Positions 7,363 through 15,066 of a stretch of DNA of 50,059 nt are shown piece after piece; positions within the stretch are counted from its first letter, which is position 1; every line of letters starts with the position of its first letter. Below the pieces are notes generated by a model, which saw only the letters and a list, made by a program, of their open reading frames with translations, did not search any database and was not told where the DNA came from. The stretch covers positions 1 to 50,059 of the forward strand of contig CAJQHT010000020.1 of NCBI GenBank assembly GCA_905478245.1, written 5' to 3'. The translations under genes were made by a program, and so were the position numbers. The DNA is from an uncultured Rickettsiales bacterium. GTDB taxonomy: Bacteria > Pseudomonadota > Alphaproteobacteria > Rickettsiales > UBA1997.

Positions 7363-8681
7363 TAGAAAAGATAAAAAATAAACAAAAAGTCAGATGTGCT
7401 ATTTATACCAGAAAATCTTGTGAAGAAGGTCTGGAACAAGAATTTAACTCGCTTGATGCTCAAAGGCTCTCTGCAGAAAATTATATTGCCAGCCAAGAAC
7501 ATGAAGGCTGGGTTCTTGATCCTACTTTTTATGATGATGGCGGGTTTAGTGGCGGAACTCTCGAGCGACCGGCAATTCAAAGATTATTTCAAGATATTAG
7601 AGAAGATAAAATTGACTGTGTCATTGTTTATAAAATTGATCGCTTGACCAGATCACTTTTAGACTTCTCAAAAATTATTGAATTATTTGATGAATATAAT
7701 GCCAGCTTTGTATCGGTAACACAGAGTTTTAATACCTCAAATTCCATGGGACGATTAATGCTTAATGTCCTTTTATCATTTGCCCAATATGAAAGAGAGC
7801 TAACCGGAGAGAGAATAAGAGACAAAGTTGCGGCATCTTGTCAAAAAGGCATGTGGATGGGAGGCAATATCCCAATGGGTTATGATGTTGAAGATAGAAA
7901 GCTTCTCATTAATGAAAAAGAGGCAAAAATTATCAGGATATTATTTCAAAATTTTGTTGAGACCTCCTCAATTACCGAAACTGCCAGAGAATTAAACAAT
8001 CTTGGCTTAACCACTAAAACTTGGATAGCTGCTAGTGGTAAACTTCATAAAGGCAAAAGATTCAATAAAAGCTCTATCAGAAGGATGCTTAATAATCACC
8101 TTTATATTGGAAAAGTGAAACATAAGGACAAGCTCTATGAAGGATTGCACAAGCCAATTATAGATGAGGAGATTTGGCAAAAATCCAGAGATCTTCTCGG
8201 TAGCAATGAAGGTAAAATTCAACTGCCAACTTCTAGAATAACCACAGCACCACTTCTCAAGGGAATTATGAATTGTGGAATATGCGGATCAAAAATGACG
8301 CCTACCTATACCAAAAAACAAGGAAAGAGATATCGCTACTATATTTGCGCCTCAAAACATAAAGGAAGCAATGATAGCTGCACAGTTGGCAGAATTCCAG
8401 CAAGTGAAACTGAGGAATTGGTAACAAATCAAGTTTTAAATCTGCTCAAGAAGCCGGAATTTATAATTCACACCATCAACTCAAAATCAGATGATTTAAC
8501 AGAAAGTAAAATTATCAATTCCTTCAAATCCATTGATAAAATTTGGGATGAATTATTCCCAGTTGAGCAAGTAAGAATTATGAATCTCCTTGTCAAAAAT
8601 ATCGATATCAAGCCAGAAGGTTTAAACATCAAAATTTACAAGGAAGGACTTCACTCATTATCAACTGAATTAACAGGTTAA
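7359..8681 (+). CDS. Large serine recombinase (site-specific integrase)
   Basis: 440 residues. Residues 10-155 are the resolvase catalytic domain with nucleophile Ser20 in IYTRKS, the Arg-rich active-site region VYKIDRLTRSLLD, and GRLMLNVLLSFAQYERELTGERIRDK. Residues about 165-270 are the recombinase DNA-binding domain (GYDVEDRKLLINEKEA...RMLNNHLYIGKV). A zinc ribbon follows: CGICGSKM ... YYICASKHKGSNDSC. The C-terminal coiled coil is short, making the protein somewhat smaller than typical large serine integrases. It catalyses att-site recombination and probably moved the element that carries the ars genes. Translationally coupled to DUF2924 and followed 1 bp later by the next cassette gene. 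Confidence 0.93.
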   Translation: MIEKIKNKQKVRCAIYTRKSCEEGLEQEFNSLDAQRLSAENYIASQEHEGWVLDPTFYDDGGFSGGTLERPAIQRLFQDIREDKIDCVIVYKIDRLTRSLLDFSKIIELFDEYNASFVSVTQSFNTSNSMGRLMLNVLLSFAQYERELTGERIRDKVAASCQKGMWMGGNIPMGYDVEDRKLLINEKEAKIIRILFQNFVETSSITETARELNNLGLTTKTWIAASGKLHKGKRFNKSSIRRMLNNHLYIGKVKHKDKLYEGLHKPIIDEEIWQKSRDLLGSNEGKIQLPTSRITTAPLLKGIMNCGICGSKMTPTYTKKQGKRYRYYICASKHKGSNDSCTVGRIPASETEELVTNQVLNLLKKPEFIIHTINSKSDDLTESKIINSFKSIDKIWDELFPVEQVRIMNLLVKNIDIKPEGLNIKIYKEGLHSLSTELTG

Positions 8682-8682
8682 T

Positions 8683-9090
8683 ATGCAAGAAATTACTCAA
8701 ACCATAAGCGAAGATACTATTGATATTTTTGTGCCAATAGCAATTAAAAAAAGAGGTGGAGCAGCAATGCTCATGATGCCAAAAAATGTGAAGCTAGAAG
8801 ATCAAAAAACTTATTTTGATGATAAATTAATCAAAACCATCGGCAAAGCCTATAAATGGAAGATGGAAATGGAGGAAGGCAAATTTGAATCTTTGGCAGA
8901 TATTGCTAGAAAGGAGAAGGTTGGCAATTCTTATGTTAGCAAGGTTTTTAACCTCAATTTTATCTCGCCAAGAATTATCAAGAAAATATTAACTGGCACT
9001 CAGCCAAGGAATTTGAAATTGCAGGATATAATTTCAAATAGAAAGTTATCAGATTTGTGGCAGGAGCAGGAAGAAATATTAGGGCTTTAG
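8683..9090 (+). CDS. Recombinase-cassette accessory protein with HTH
   Basis: 135 residues; starts 1 bp after the recombinase stop. Residues about 65-105 contain a helix-turn-helix-like segment, LADIARKEKVGNSYVSKVFNLNFISPRIIKKIL. Proteins of this type commonly trail DUF2924-linked recombinases in alphaproteobacteria; no function has been shown to my knowledge. It may bind att DNA or control recombination direction, which is a guess from position. The cassette ends here; the next gene has its own spacing of 107 bp. Confidence 0.75.
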   Translation: MQEITQTISEDTIDIFVPIAIKKRGGAAMLMMPKNVKLEDQKTYFDDKLIKTIGKAYKWKMEMEEGKFESLADIARKEKVGNSYVSKVFNLNFISPRIIKKILTGTQPRNLKLQDIISNRKLSDLWQEQEEILGL

Positions 9091-9197
9091 GCTTGATTAG
9101 CTTAATAATTTGAAAAGTAGAATTAAAATTTCTATAATTAGTAGATAATTAAAAAATCTTTTTTGGGTCTTTTGCGAATATTATGATTATAAATTAA

Positions 9198-10154
9198 ATG
9201 TTTAGTACTCTTTACATTGTTGGGAATGGGCTTGATTTATATCACGAACTGGATACTAAATATTCATCTTTTGGAAAATTTTTAAAAAATCAAAATACTC
9301 AAATCTATGATTTGCTAACACAATATTTTACTAATGATGAAGATGATATTTGGGGAAATTTTGAAGAATGTTTGGCAGAATTAGATTTTAAAGCTCTATT
9401 GGAGGATAATGCTTACCTTTCTGCAGATATCTCAAGTTCTGACTTTAGGGATAGAGATTGGCACTCTTATCAAATTGAAATGAGCCTAACGGTTGAAAAT
9501 CTTACTGTAAACTTACGCAAATTACTTCGGGAATTTATTTTGGAAGTTAAGTTTCCAGAGCAGATTAATGATAAAAAGCTGTGTTTTGAAAAGGATTCAA
9601 CTTATCTAAGCTTTAATTATACCGATACACTTGAAAAATATTACAATATCGATAAAAAAAATATTTTATACATACATGGTAAAGCAAAAAATACTGGTGA
9701 TGAGTTAATTTTAGGTCACGGAAGAAATCCTTCGGTTTTAGAAGAAAATTATAAAAAAGAAGAAGACATTCCTCCAGAAGGGTTGAATGAGGAGCAAATG
9801 GAAATGTGGAGAGAAGAAATGTCAGATAAATATAGTTATTCACATGAATCTGCACATGATGAATTAACGCCATATTTTGATGCGTCGCATAAACCAACAT
9901 CAGAAATAATTCTTACTAACAAGAAATTTTTTAATAGCCTTAAAAATCTCAAAAAGATAATAGTTTTGGGATCTTCTTTATCGGAAGTTGATAAAGATTA
10001 TTTTAAAAAAATATTGGAAGTCGAAGCAAATAAGAAAATTCCTTGGATTGTTTCTTATTACGAAGATTCGGATCAAGAGTCTCATTTGCAAAAATTGACT
10101 TCATGGGGATTAAGTGAAAAACATATTAAGTTCATAGAAATAGCCACACTCTGA
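9198..10154 (+). CDS. AbiH-family abortive infection protein
   Basis: 318 residues of the bacteriophage abortive-infection AbiH family. The family signatures visible are the N-terminal LYIVGNGLDLYHELDTKYSSF, the WGNFEECLAELDF segment, the central YLSFNYTDTLEKYY, the IHGKAKNTGDELILGHG strand-loop, and the C-terminal IIVLGSSLSEVDKDYFKKI. AbiH acts by stopping phage multiplication at the cost of the host cell; the biochemical activity is not established. It lies directly after the recombinase cassette and converges with a MauJ-like gene (10-bp gap). Together they look like defence cargo of the integrated element. Confidence 0.9.
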   Translation: MFSTLYIVGNGLDLYHELDTKYSSFGKFLKNQNTQIYDLLTQYFTNDEDDIWGNFEECLAELDFKALLEDNAYLSADISSSDFRDRDWHSYQIEMSLTVENLTVNLRKLLREFILEVKFPEQINDKKLCFEKDSTYLSFNYTDTLEKYYNIDKKNILYIHGKAKNTGDELILGHGRNPSVLEENYKKEEDIPPEGLNEEQMEMWREEMSDKYSYSHESAHDELTPYFDASHKPTSEIILTNKKFFNSLKNLKKIIVLGSSLSEVDKDYFKKILEVEANKKIPWIVSYYEDSDQESHLQKLTSWGLSEKHIKFIEIATL

Positions 10155-10164
10155 CTAAAGAAAA

Positions 10165-10869
10165 TTAAGTTTTTGGTAATTCTAATTTTGTAACCAAAAT
10201 ATCTTTTACCAAATAGTCCAGCAGAAGGTTAATCCACTTCACTTCATCCCAATAATTAAAATCATTATAATCAATTGATTCAATACCCATATTTTTGCCG
10301 TGAGAGAGATAGTGTCTGATTTTCTCCCTGATATATTTACCTGTAGAGCTGTCGTCTTCTGCTTTTTCTTTTATCCGTTTTGCTGAAATTGTTAATAGTG
10401 AGTCATCAATATTTGCTATTTTAGTGTCAATCCAATTACCTAAATTTTTTGAATCCTTAAATGGCATTTCAAGAATTTTATAAAGGCATAGAAAATTATA
10501 ATAGCAGCTCCCAATACTATTTCCTTCTCGATAAAAAGCTAAAGCTTTGTGCTGCTCTTCTTTAAAAATTCTTTGCCTAAAACTTCTAACAAGATATTCA
10601 TCTTTATTAGCTTCGTAGTAAAAAGATAGCATGTGCTCATTGTGACAGCCGCTACTAATGCCAGATATTTTTACATCATGAAACCAATGAATTTCATTAA
10701 AAAAGTTTATTATTGCTTTGTAACCGTCTTGAAACTTTTTATCAGCAGGAACTAGAGTTTTTATATGGTGGTCCTTATTTTTATTGACATTAACTACTAG
10801 CTTAAAATCTGAATATTCTAATTCAGTTTCACGATAAATAAGCTTATCAATTTCCTTATAATAATTCAT
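10165..10869 (-). CDS. MauJ-like hypothetical protein
   Basis: 234 residues. The middle, LAFYREGNSIGSCYYNFLCLYKILEM, and the later YIREKIRHYLSHGKN resemble the loosely defined MauJ-like family, which contains an Arg-x4-His-like HEPN-type motif near its C terminus (here around IRHYLSHG). That makes an RNase-type role possible but unproved. No signal peptide. It is convergent with abiH. Proteins like this often occur singly in accessory regions. Recognition is by eye, so the family call is only moderate. Confidence 0.55.
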   Translation of the reverse strand: MNYYKEIDKLIYRETELEYSDFKLVVNVNKNKDHHIKTLVPADKKFQDGYKAIINFFNEIHWFHDVKISGISSGCHNEHMLSFYYEANKDEYLVRSFRQRIFKEEQHKALAFYREGNSIGSCYYNFLCLYKILEMPFKDSKNLGNWIDTKIANIDDSLLTISAKRIKEKAEDDSSTGKYIREKIRHYLSHGKNMGIESIDYNDFNYWDEVKWINLLLDYLVKDILVTKLELPKT

Positions 10870-11223
10870 AGAATTGCAGTTTAGTATTATTGCCGAATAA
10901 TATTTTAAATATTTATTTGGTCAATTCCATTAAAAAGTTCGCAAAAATTACTAAAAATCCGTTCGCACATCCACTTGAAAAAGTTCGTTACAAAACCCAC
11001 AAAGCCAGTGTTTACCGATGTCCACCTTTTTTTAAAAAGGACGACCCAAGCGGAGACGGAGAGAATTTTTAGCCTGATTTTAGCAATTTTTATGATTTTT
11101 TGGAGAGAGGAAAGGACGACTGAAATTGAAAATGAAACTCGCCAAGTATCGCTGTTACTGGGCTTGCGAGGCTTAATGAATTTTAGAAAATTTGAGCGGA
11201 GAATGATTTAGAACCAGTTAAAC
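10870..11223. other. Gene-free spacer between MauJ-like gene and tRNA-Ser
   Basis: Two short plus-strand open frames (10890-11072 and 10975-11211) exist, but their translations look like random composition and have no Shine-Dalgarno, so I do not call them genes. A short hairpin CCAGTT-A-AACTGG (11213-11225) abuts and includes the CCA end of the tRNA. This segment would be the place to search for an attachment site. Confidence 0.5.
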
Positions 11224-11314
11224 TGGCGGAGAAAGAGGGATTCGAACCCTCGATACGGTTAACCCGTATACTTCCTTAGCAGGGAAGCGCCTTCAGCCGC
11301 TCGGCCATTTCTCC
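11224..11314 (-). tRNA. tRNA-Ser (anticodon GCU)
   Basis: 91 nt including an encoded CCA. Acceptor 5' GGAGAAA pairs with TTTCTCC followed by discriminator G and CCA. The anticodon stem-loop CTTCC-CTGCTAA-GGAAG gives anticodon GCU, reading AGC/AGU. A long variable arm (TATACGGGTTAACCCGTA) identifies it as a class II serine tRNA. T-arm GAGGGTTCGAATCCCTC is intact. The 3' end points toward the accessory block on its left, a common arrangement for element integration, though serine recombinases often use other targets. Confidence 0.97.
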
Positions 11315-11375
11315 AAAACACTTAAGTTTGATCAAAGATTAAAGCTAAAAGATTAATTTTGCAAGAAAAGTTTTA

Positions 11376-12371
11376 TTAAACCTTTAACATTTCAGATCTA
11401 TTTTTATCAATTTGATTAAATACATCCTCCCAGGTTCCGGTCGTAGAAGCTTTAGAATATTCTGTTACTCTATTTTCAAAGAAATTAGTATGTTCAACAC
11501 CGTTTAGAATCTCGTCAAGCCAAGGTAGTGGATTGTCATCAATCATATAAATATCCTTTAGGCCTAATTGATTTAATCTCCTATCTGCGATATATCTGAT
11601 ATATCTTTTAACTTCCCTTGCGGTAAGGCCTTCAATATTGCCAAGCTCAAAAGCTAGATCAACAAAAGCATCTTCAAAATGAACAATAGTGGCGCAGGCC
11701 TCGTAAAGATTTCCTCTTAATTCCTCATCCCAAACTTCTGGATTTTCCTTTACAAAAGTTCTGAATAATTTAATGATTGATTCAGTATGAAGACTTTCAT
11801 CACGAACTGACCAAGCAACAATCTGTCCCATGCCCTTCATCTTGCCAAATCTTTGGAAATTGAGTAAAATAGCAAAAGAAGCAAATAATTGTAAGCCTTC
11901 AGTAAAGCCACCAAATACAGCCAGAGTAGTAGCAATATCTTTTTTGGTCTTAACGCCAAATTTTTGCATATAATCATATTTATCCTTCATTTCTTTATAT
12001 TTTAAGAAAGCAGAATATTCGGCCTCATCCATACCAATTGTATCTAAAAGATGGGAATAAGCAGCAATATGAACTGTTTCCATATTAGAGAAAGCTGCCA
12101 ACATCATTTGCACCTCAGTTGGCTGAAATACTTGAGAATAATGCTTCATATAACAATTATTCACCTCGATATCAGCTTGAGTAAAAAAACGAAATATTTG
12201 CGTAAGAAGATTTTTTTCTGACTGTGTTATATTATGCTTCCAATCCCTAACATCATCTGCTAAAGGAACCTCTTCTGGTAACCAGTGAATTTGCTGTTGT
12301 CTTAACCAAGCATCATAAGCCCAAGGATAATTAAAAGGTTTATATATAGGTTTTGCATCTAATAGGGACAT
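11376..12371 (-). CDS. nrdB: Class Ia ribonucleotide reductase beta subunit
   Basis: 331 residues. NrdB carries the diiron-tyrosyl radical used by NrdA to reduce ribonucleoside diphosphates. The iron ligands and radical Tyr can be placed: Asp67, Glu98, His101 and Tyr105 in METVHIAAYSHLLD, with spacing identical to E. coli Asp84/Glu115/His118/Tyr122; a second ligand set lies in the ESLHTESI region. The C-terminal tail, which docks on NrdA, is ...FNQIDKNRSEMLKV. Start ATG 12371 gives the normal family length. nrdA is not adjacent. The gene lies just left of the tRNA-Ser and diverges from the hepT/mntA locus across a 425-bp AT-rich gap. Confidence 0.96.
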   Translation of the reverse strand: MSLLDAKPIYKPFNYPWAYDAWLRQQQIHWLPEEVPLADDVRDWKHNITQSEKNLLTQIFRFFTQADIEVNNCYMKHYSQVFQPTEVQMMLAAFSNMETVHIAAYSHLLDTIGMDEAEYSAFLKYKEMKDKYDYMQKFGVKTKKDIATTLAVFGGFTEGLQLFASFAILLNFQRFGKMKGMGQIVAWSVRDESLHTESIIKLFRTFVKENPEVWDEELRGNLYEACATIVHFEDAFVDLAFELGNIEGLTAREVKRYIRYIADRRLNQLGLKDIYMIDDNPLPWLDEILNGVEHTNFFENRVTEYSKASTTGTWEDVFNQIDKNRSEMLKV

Positions 12372-12549
12372 TCTTAATTTTATTTAAATTATGGGCAATA
12401 ACTATGATAATACAGCCCTTCAAAATAAGGATAAACACAATATATAGTATGAAACTTAACAAAAAGTCACAATATATTGTTATTTCATGTTAAATTAAAT
12501 ATTTAAAATAAACAAGTGTTTTTTTTAACTTTTTTATAAAATAATTTAA

Positions 12550-12578
12550 TTGACTATTTTATAATATTTGGATATAAT
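12550..12578 (+). promoter_or_regulatory. Predicted sigma-70 promoter upstream of hepT
   Basis: TTGACT (12550-12555), 17-bp spacer, TATAAT (12573-12578): an almost consensus promoter on the plus strand, about 215 bp before the HepT start. A full MITE-like repeat lies between it and the gene, so the transcript would carry the repeat in its leader. The rest of 12372-12549 shows only AT-rich sequence. Confidence 0.65.
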
Positions 12579-12596
12579 GCTATCTTTGCATAACTA

Positions 12597-12770
12597 ATAC
12601 TAAAATCCATTTTTAAATAGCTTATATTCAAAATATTTTTTAGATAAAAATTATAAAAAACGAGTCGTAATATGTTTATATTTCGCGAGGCTTTTTGTAG
12701 ATTTTTAACAAAAAAGATGAAGAAGATAAGCTTATTTAATTACCATAATTTAAAGATGGATTTTGGTATA
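12597..12770 (-). repeat. MITE-like repeat, full copy A
   Basis: 174 bp with terminal inverted repeats (ATACTAAAATCCATTTTTAAA at the left end, TTTAAAGATGGATTTTGGTAT at the right). It is in opposite orientation to copies B and C; the shared core contains AACGAGTCGTAATATG and CGCGAGGCTTTTTGTAGA. The right end forms an extended -10 box, TGGTATAAT at 12764-12772, followed by the hepT start at 12797. A further repeat fragment (ATAACAAAATATTTTTTAGA) fills 12773-12792. Confidence 0.85.
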
Positions 12771-12796
12771 ATATAACAAAATATTTTTTAGATTCC

Positions 12797-13243
12797 ATGA
12801 GCATTCTTCAATCAATAAAAGAAATATTAAAACAACAATTCCATAATATTGAATCATCATATTCAGAAATAATAAAATGGAATAAAATTGATATTTCAAT
12901 ATTTAACGATAAAAATAAAATGATTTTAATGGATTCATTTATTTTTAGATTTATTAAAATTCAGGACATAATAGGAGATAAATTTTTTAAAGAAGTATTA
13001 AAGGAAATTGGCGAATATAAAGATAATATGTCATTTATCGATATCATTAATAAATTTGAAAAATTAGAATTAATAAATGACGCGCAAAAATGGAAAAATT
13101 ACCGCACTCTTAGAAATAATTTAACTTATGATTATCCAGAAAATCAGGATGAATTACTAAATGGTATAAAAGAAGCGCTTATTGCCTATAAAGAAATAGA
13201 ATTATTATATAATAATTTAATAAATTTCTTAAAAAGCAAATAA
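12797..13243 (+). CDS. HepT-like HEPN protein with altered active-site motif
   Basis: 148 residues, all-helical, matching the HEPN/HepT-like 'nucleotidyltransferase substrate-binding' family (MDSFIFRFIKIQDIIGDKFF, FIDIINKFEKLELI, YRTLRNNLTYDYPENQDEL). HepT toxins cut RNA with an R-x4-H-x-Y motif and are neutralised by MntA, which adds AMP to the Tyr. Here the motif reads Arg106-NNLT-Tyr111-D-Tyr113: the Arg and the modifiable Tyr are kept but the catalytic His is replaced by Tyr, so RNase activity is doubtful. The following mntA-like frame overlaps its stop but has no normal start codon. The start follows directly after repeat sequence that provides a possible promoter. Confidence 0.85.
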   Translation: MSILQSIKEILKQQFHNIESSYSEIIKWNKIDISIFNDKNKMILMDSFIFRFIKIQDIIGDKFFKEVLKEIGEYKDNMSFIDIINKFEKLELINDAQKWKNYRTLRNNLTYDYPENQDELLNGIKEALIAYKEIELLYNNLINFLKSK

Positions 13244-13533
13244 GATTAAGTGAATTTGAACAAAAAATAATAGTAAAAAAAGCACAAGAAATCTTTGGCG
13301 ATAATATAGAAATATTCTTATTTGGAAGTAGGGTTGATGACAATAAGAAAGGCGGAGACATTGATCTTTACATCAAGAATTGTATTAAATCCAACGCATT
13401 TAAAATGAAATTACAATTTATATCATCCCTGCAAGAAATAATAGGAGAGCAAAAAATTGACGTTGTAATAGCAGAAGACATAAATAGAGATATTGAAAAA
13501 GAAGCTATAAAAAATGGTATCAGATTAAGATAG
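13240..13533 (+). CDS. MntA-like minimal nucleotidyltransferase, no canonical start
   Basis: The open frame (13216-13533, stop TAG) encodes about 97 residues of an MntA-type antitoxin: RLSEFEQKIIVKKAQEIFG, then FGSRV with the GS-x9-DxD motif completed by GGDIDLYI, then QKIDVVIAED. The catalytic motif is intact. There is no ATG, GTG or TTG upstream of the motif; the place where homologues start (before RLSEFE) reads ATA at 13240-13242, overlapping the hepT stop. Translation would need an AUA start or a -1 slip from hepT at its A5 tract (13231-13235). Either the gene is decaying, the assembly has a base error, or expression is unusual. The coordinates assume the ATA. Confidence 0.65.
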   Translation: MRLSEFEQKIIVKKAQEIFGDNIEIFLFGSRVDDNKKGGDIDLYIKNCIKSNAFKMKLQFISSLQEIIGEQKIDVVIAEDINRDIEKEAIKNGIRLR

Positions 13534-13570
13534 TGCCAAAACCAGCCAAAATTAACAAGAAATGGCGTAA

Positions 13571-13727
13571 AGTGAATTATAGTTCACTATTTCAATCTTT
13601 TACACCAAACGAACATTTACGATGATTTTATTAAATTTTACTTCACTATTTCAATAATTATTTGCAAATTGAAATATCTTCTGGTATAATGTATTATTAT
13701 TTCAATATTTTATTTAAAATTGAAATA
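13571..13727 (+). promoter_or_regulatory. fic promoter with TATTTCAAT-N12-ATTGAAATA palindromes
   Basis: Promoter: -35 TTGCAA (13662-13667), 17-bp spacer, -10 TATAAT (13685-13690) with extended TGG. Two 30-bp palindromes, TATTTCAAT-N12-ATTGAAATA, lie at 13647-13676 (covering the -35 and part of the spacer) and 13698-13727 (from about +1). An extra half-site is at 13588-13596, preceded by an AGTGAA/TTCACT inverted repeat (13571-13588). This geometry is typical of a repressor operator covering a promoter. Confidence 0.75.
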
Positions 13728-13763
13728 AGAATCCAAATTTGCTATTATATAAAAATTTAATTT

Positions 13764-14915
13764 ATGAAACGACAATCAGGAGAATATAAAAAAATAGGAG
13801 ATCTAAGCTATTTTATTCCATATGCACTACCTCCCTCTAATCCTAATTTTGAATTTAATAGTGAGTTGATTAATTTACATGGAAGCACAATGCAAGCTTT
13901 AGGGAAATTAAATGAATTATCTCTAAGAATACCTAATAATGAAAGATTTATTAAGGCTTACTGCATAAAGGAGGCTATACTTTCCTCTGCTATTGAAGGA
14001 ATAAATACTACTCTGACAGAAATTTTTACCAAAGACATTAATAACAAGAATATAGAAAAAAATAACAAGGAAACCCAGTTAGTTCTAAATTACAGTAAGG
14101 CTCTTGATTATTTGATTAGCGAGGTAAGAGGTAATAATTTTCCTATTGTTTCACGTCTTATTTTAGAAGCTCATAAAATTTTAATGAGCAGTGGAGATGG
14201 TGACAAAGCAAGTCCAGGAAAATATAGAAAACAACAAGTTAGGGTTGGGGATTTGGTGCCACCTCAAGCAAATGAGATTGAAAATTTAATAGCCGATCTA
14301 GAAAAGTTTATTAATAATACCGATACGCTTCCTTCTCTAATTAAAGCAGGTTTAGCTCATATTCAATTTGAAACTATTCATCCTTTCTTGGATGGTAATG
14401 GTAGAATTGGTAGATTATTAATTGTTCTAATGTTGATGCAAGATAATATTTTAAGAAAACCCATTCTTTATCCTTCGGTTTATTTCAAAAAACATCATTT
14501 AGAATATTATCATAAATTAGGCCTAGTTAGAACTAAAGGTGATTTTGAGGGATGGATTCAGTTTTATTTGGAAGCCATAAAAGAAAGCGCTCTTGATGCT
14601 TGCAAAAGAGCTAAAGAAATTGAAAATCTAGAAGAGAGATTAAATAAAAAACTTATAAATAGTAAAATCTTTGTTAAAAGCAAGGAAAATCAAGCTAAGA
14701 AAACCTTATCAATATTATTTGAATTACCGGCAATAAGCATTACTGAACTGCAAAAAAAATTAAAAATAAGCTATAATACAGCAAATAGTATTATCGATAA
14801 ATTTATTGATCTTGATATCTTAAAATTACAAATTGCAGACAAAAAAAGAGATAGGCTGTTTTCTTTTCATGAATATTTAGATTTATTAGATAAGGATTTT
14901 TTAGGGCAAAAATAA
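13764..14915 (+). CDS. Fic-family AMP-transferase with C-terminal winged helix
   Basis: 383 residues. Fic proteins transfer AMP (or a related group) from a nucleotide to target hydroxyls. The N-terminal Fic_N region holds the autoinhibitory motif SSAIEG at 74-79 (Glu78 blocks the ATP site), i.e. a class II Fic with built-in inhibition. The catalytic loop HPFLDGNGRIGR (206-217, His206) is complete. Residues about 310-383 form a winged helix (FELPAISITELQKKLKISYNTANSIIDKF) that could bind DNA. The gene is flanked upstream and downstream by identical-geometry palindromes, which suggests self-regulation. It could modify host or bacterial proteins; the target is unknown. Base composition is like its surroundings. 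Confidence 0.93.
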   Translation: MKRQSGEYKKIGDLSYFIPYALPPSNPNFEFNSELINLHGSTMQALGKLNELSLRIPNNERFIKAYCIKEAILSSAIEGINTTLTEIFTKDINNKNIEKNNKETQLVLNYSKALDYLISEVRGNNFPIVSRLILEAHKILMSSGDGDKASPGKYRKQQVRVGDLVPPQANEIENLIADLEKFINNTDTLPSLIKAGLAHIQFETIHPFLDGNGRIGRLLIVLMLMQDNILRKPILYPSVYFKKHHLEYYHKLGLVRTKGDFEGWIQFYLEAIKESALDACKRAKEIENLEERLNKKLINSKIFVKSKENQAKKTLSILFELPAISITELQKKLKISYNTANSIIDKFIDLDILKLQIADKKRDRLFSFHEYLDLLDKDFLGQK

Positions 14916-14950
14916 AGATAATGCCATTTATTAATTAAATTCTGAATCAC

Positions 14951-15010
14951 TATTTCAATTTAATACCAATTATTGAAATAATAATATATTATATCAGAGG
15001 TTATTTCAAT
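14951..15010. promoter_or_regulatory. Third palindrome and half-site downstream of fic
   Basis: A third copy of TATTTCAAT-N12-ATTGAAATA lies at 14951-14980, 36 bp after the fic stop, and a further half-site TATTTCAAT at 15002-15010 whose partner is missing because a MITE fragment begins there. Same spacing as the two copies in front of fic. Role unknown; it may be a remote operator, a terminator-like structure or an element boundary. Confidence 0.65.
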
Positions 15011-15066
15011 TTTTATCTAAAAAATATTTTGCCCGTATCATTCATTAAAGAAAAAACTTTGGTATT
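15008..15066 (+). repeat. MITE-like repeat, right-half fragment E
   Basis: Matches the right half of the dispersed repeat (TTTTTATCTAAAAAATATTT, then CGTATCATTCATTAAAGAA and a degenerate TTTGGTAT end). It ends exactly at the tatB stop. A nearly identical fragment lies on the other side of tatB. Confidence 0.7.

Noticed and set aside
10890-11211. Two overlapping short plus-strand open frames between the MauJ-like gene and tRNA-Ser
   Set aside because: No Shine-Dalgarno, no recognisable protein features, and the two overlap each other in different frames; likely chance frames.
11224-11314. Second copy of the tRNA-Ser 3' end as an attachment repeat
   Set aside because: Looked for the T-arm and acceptor sequence elsewhere in the window; none seen, so no att pair can be claimed.
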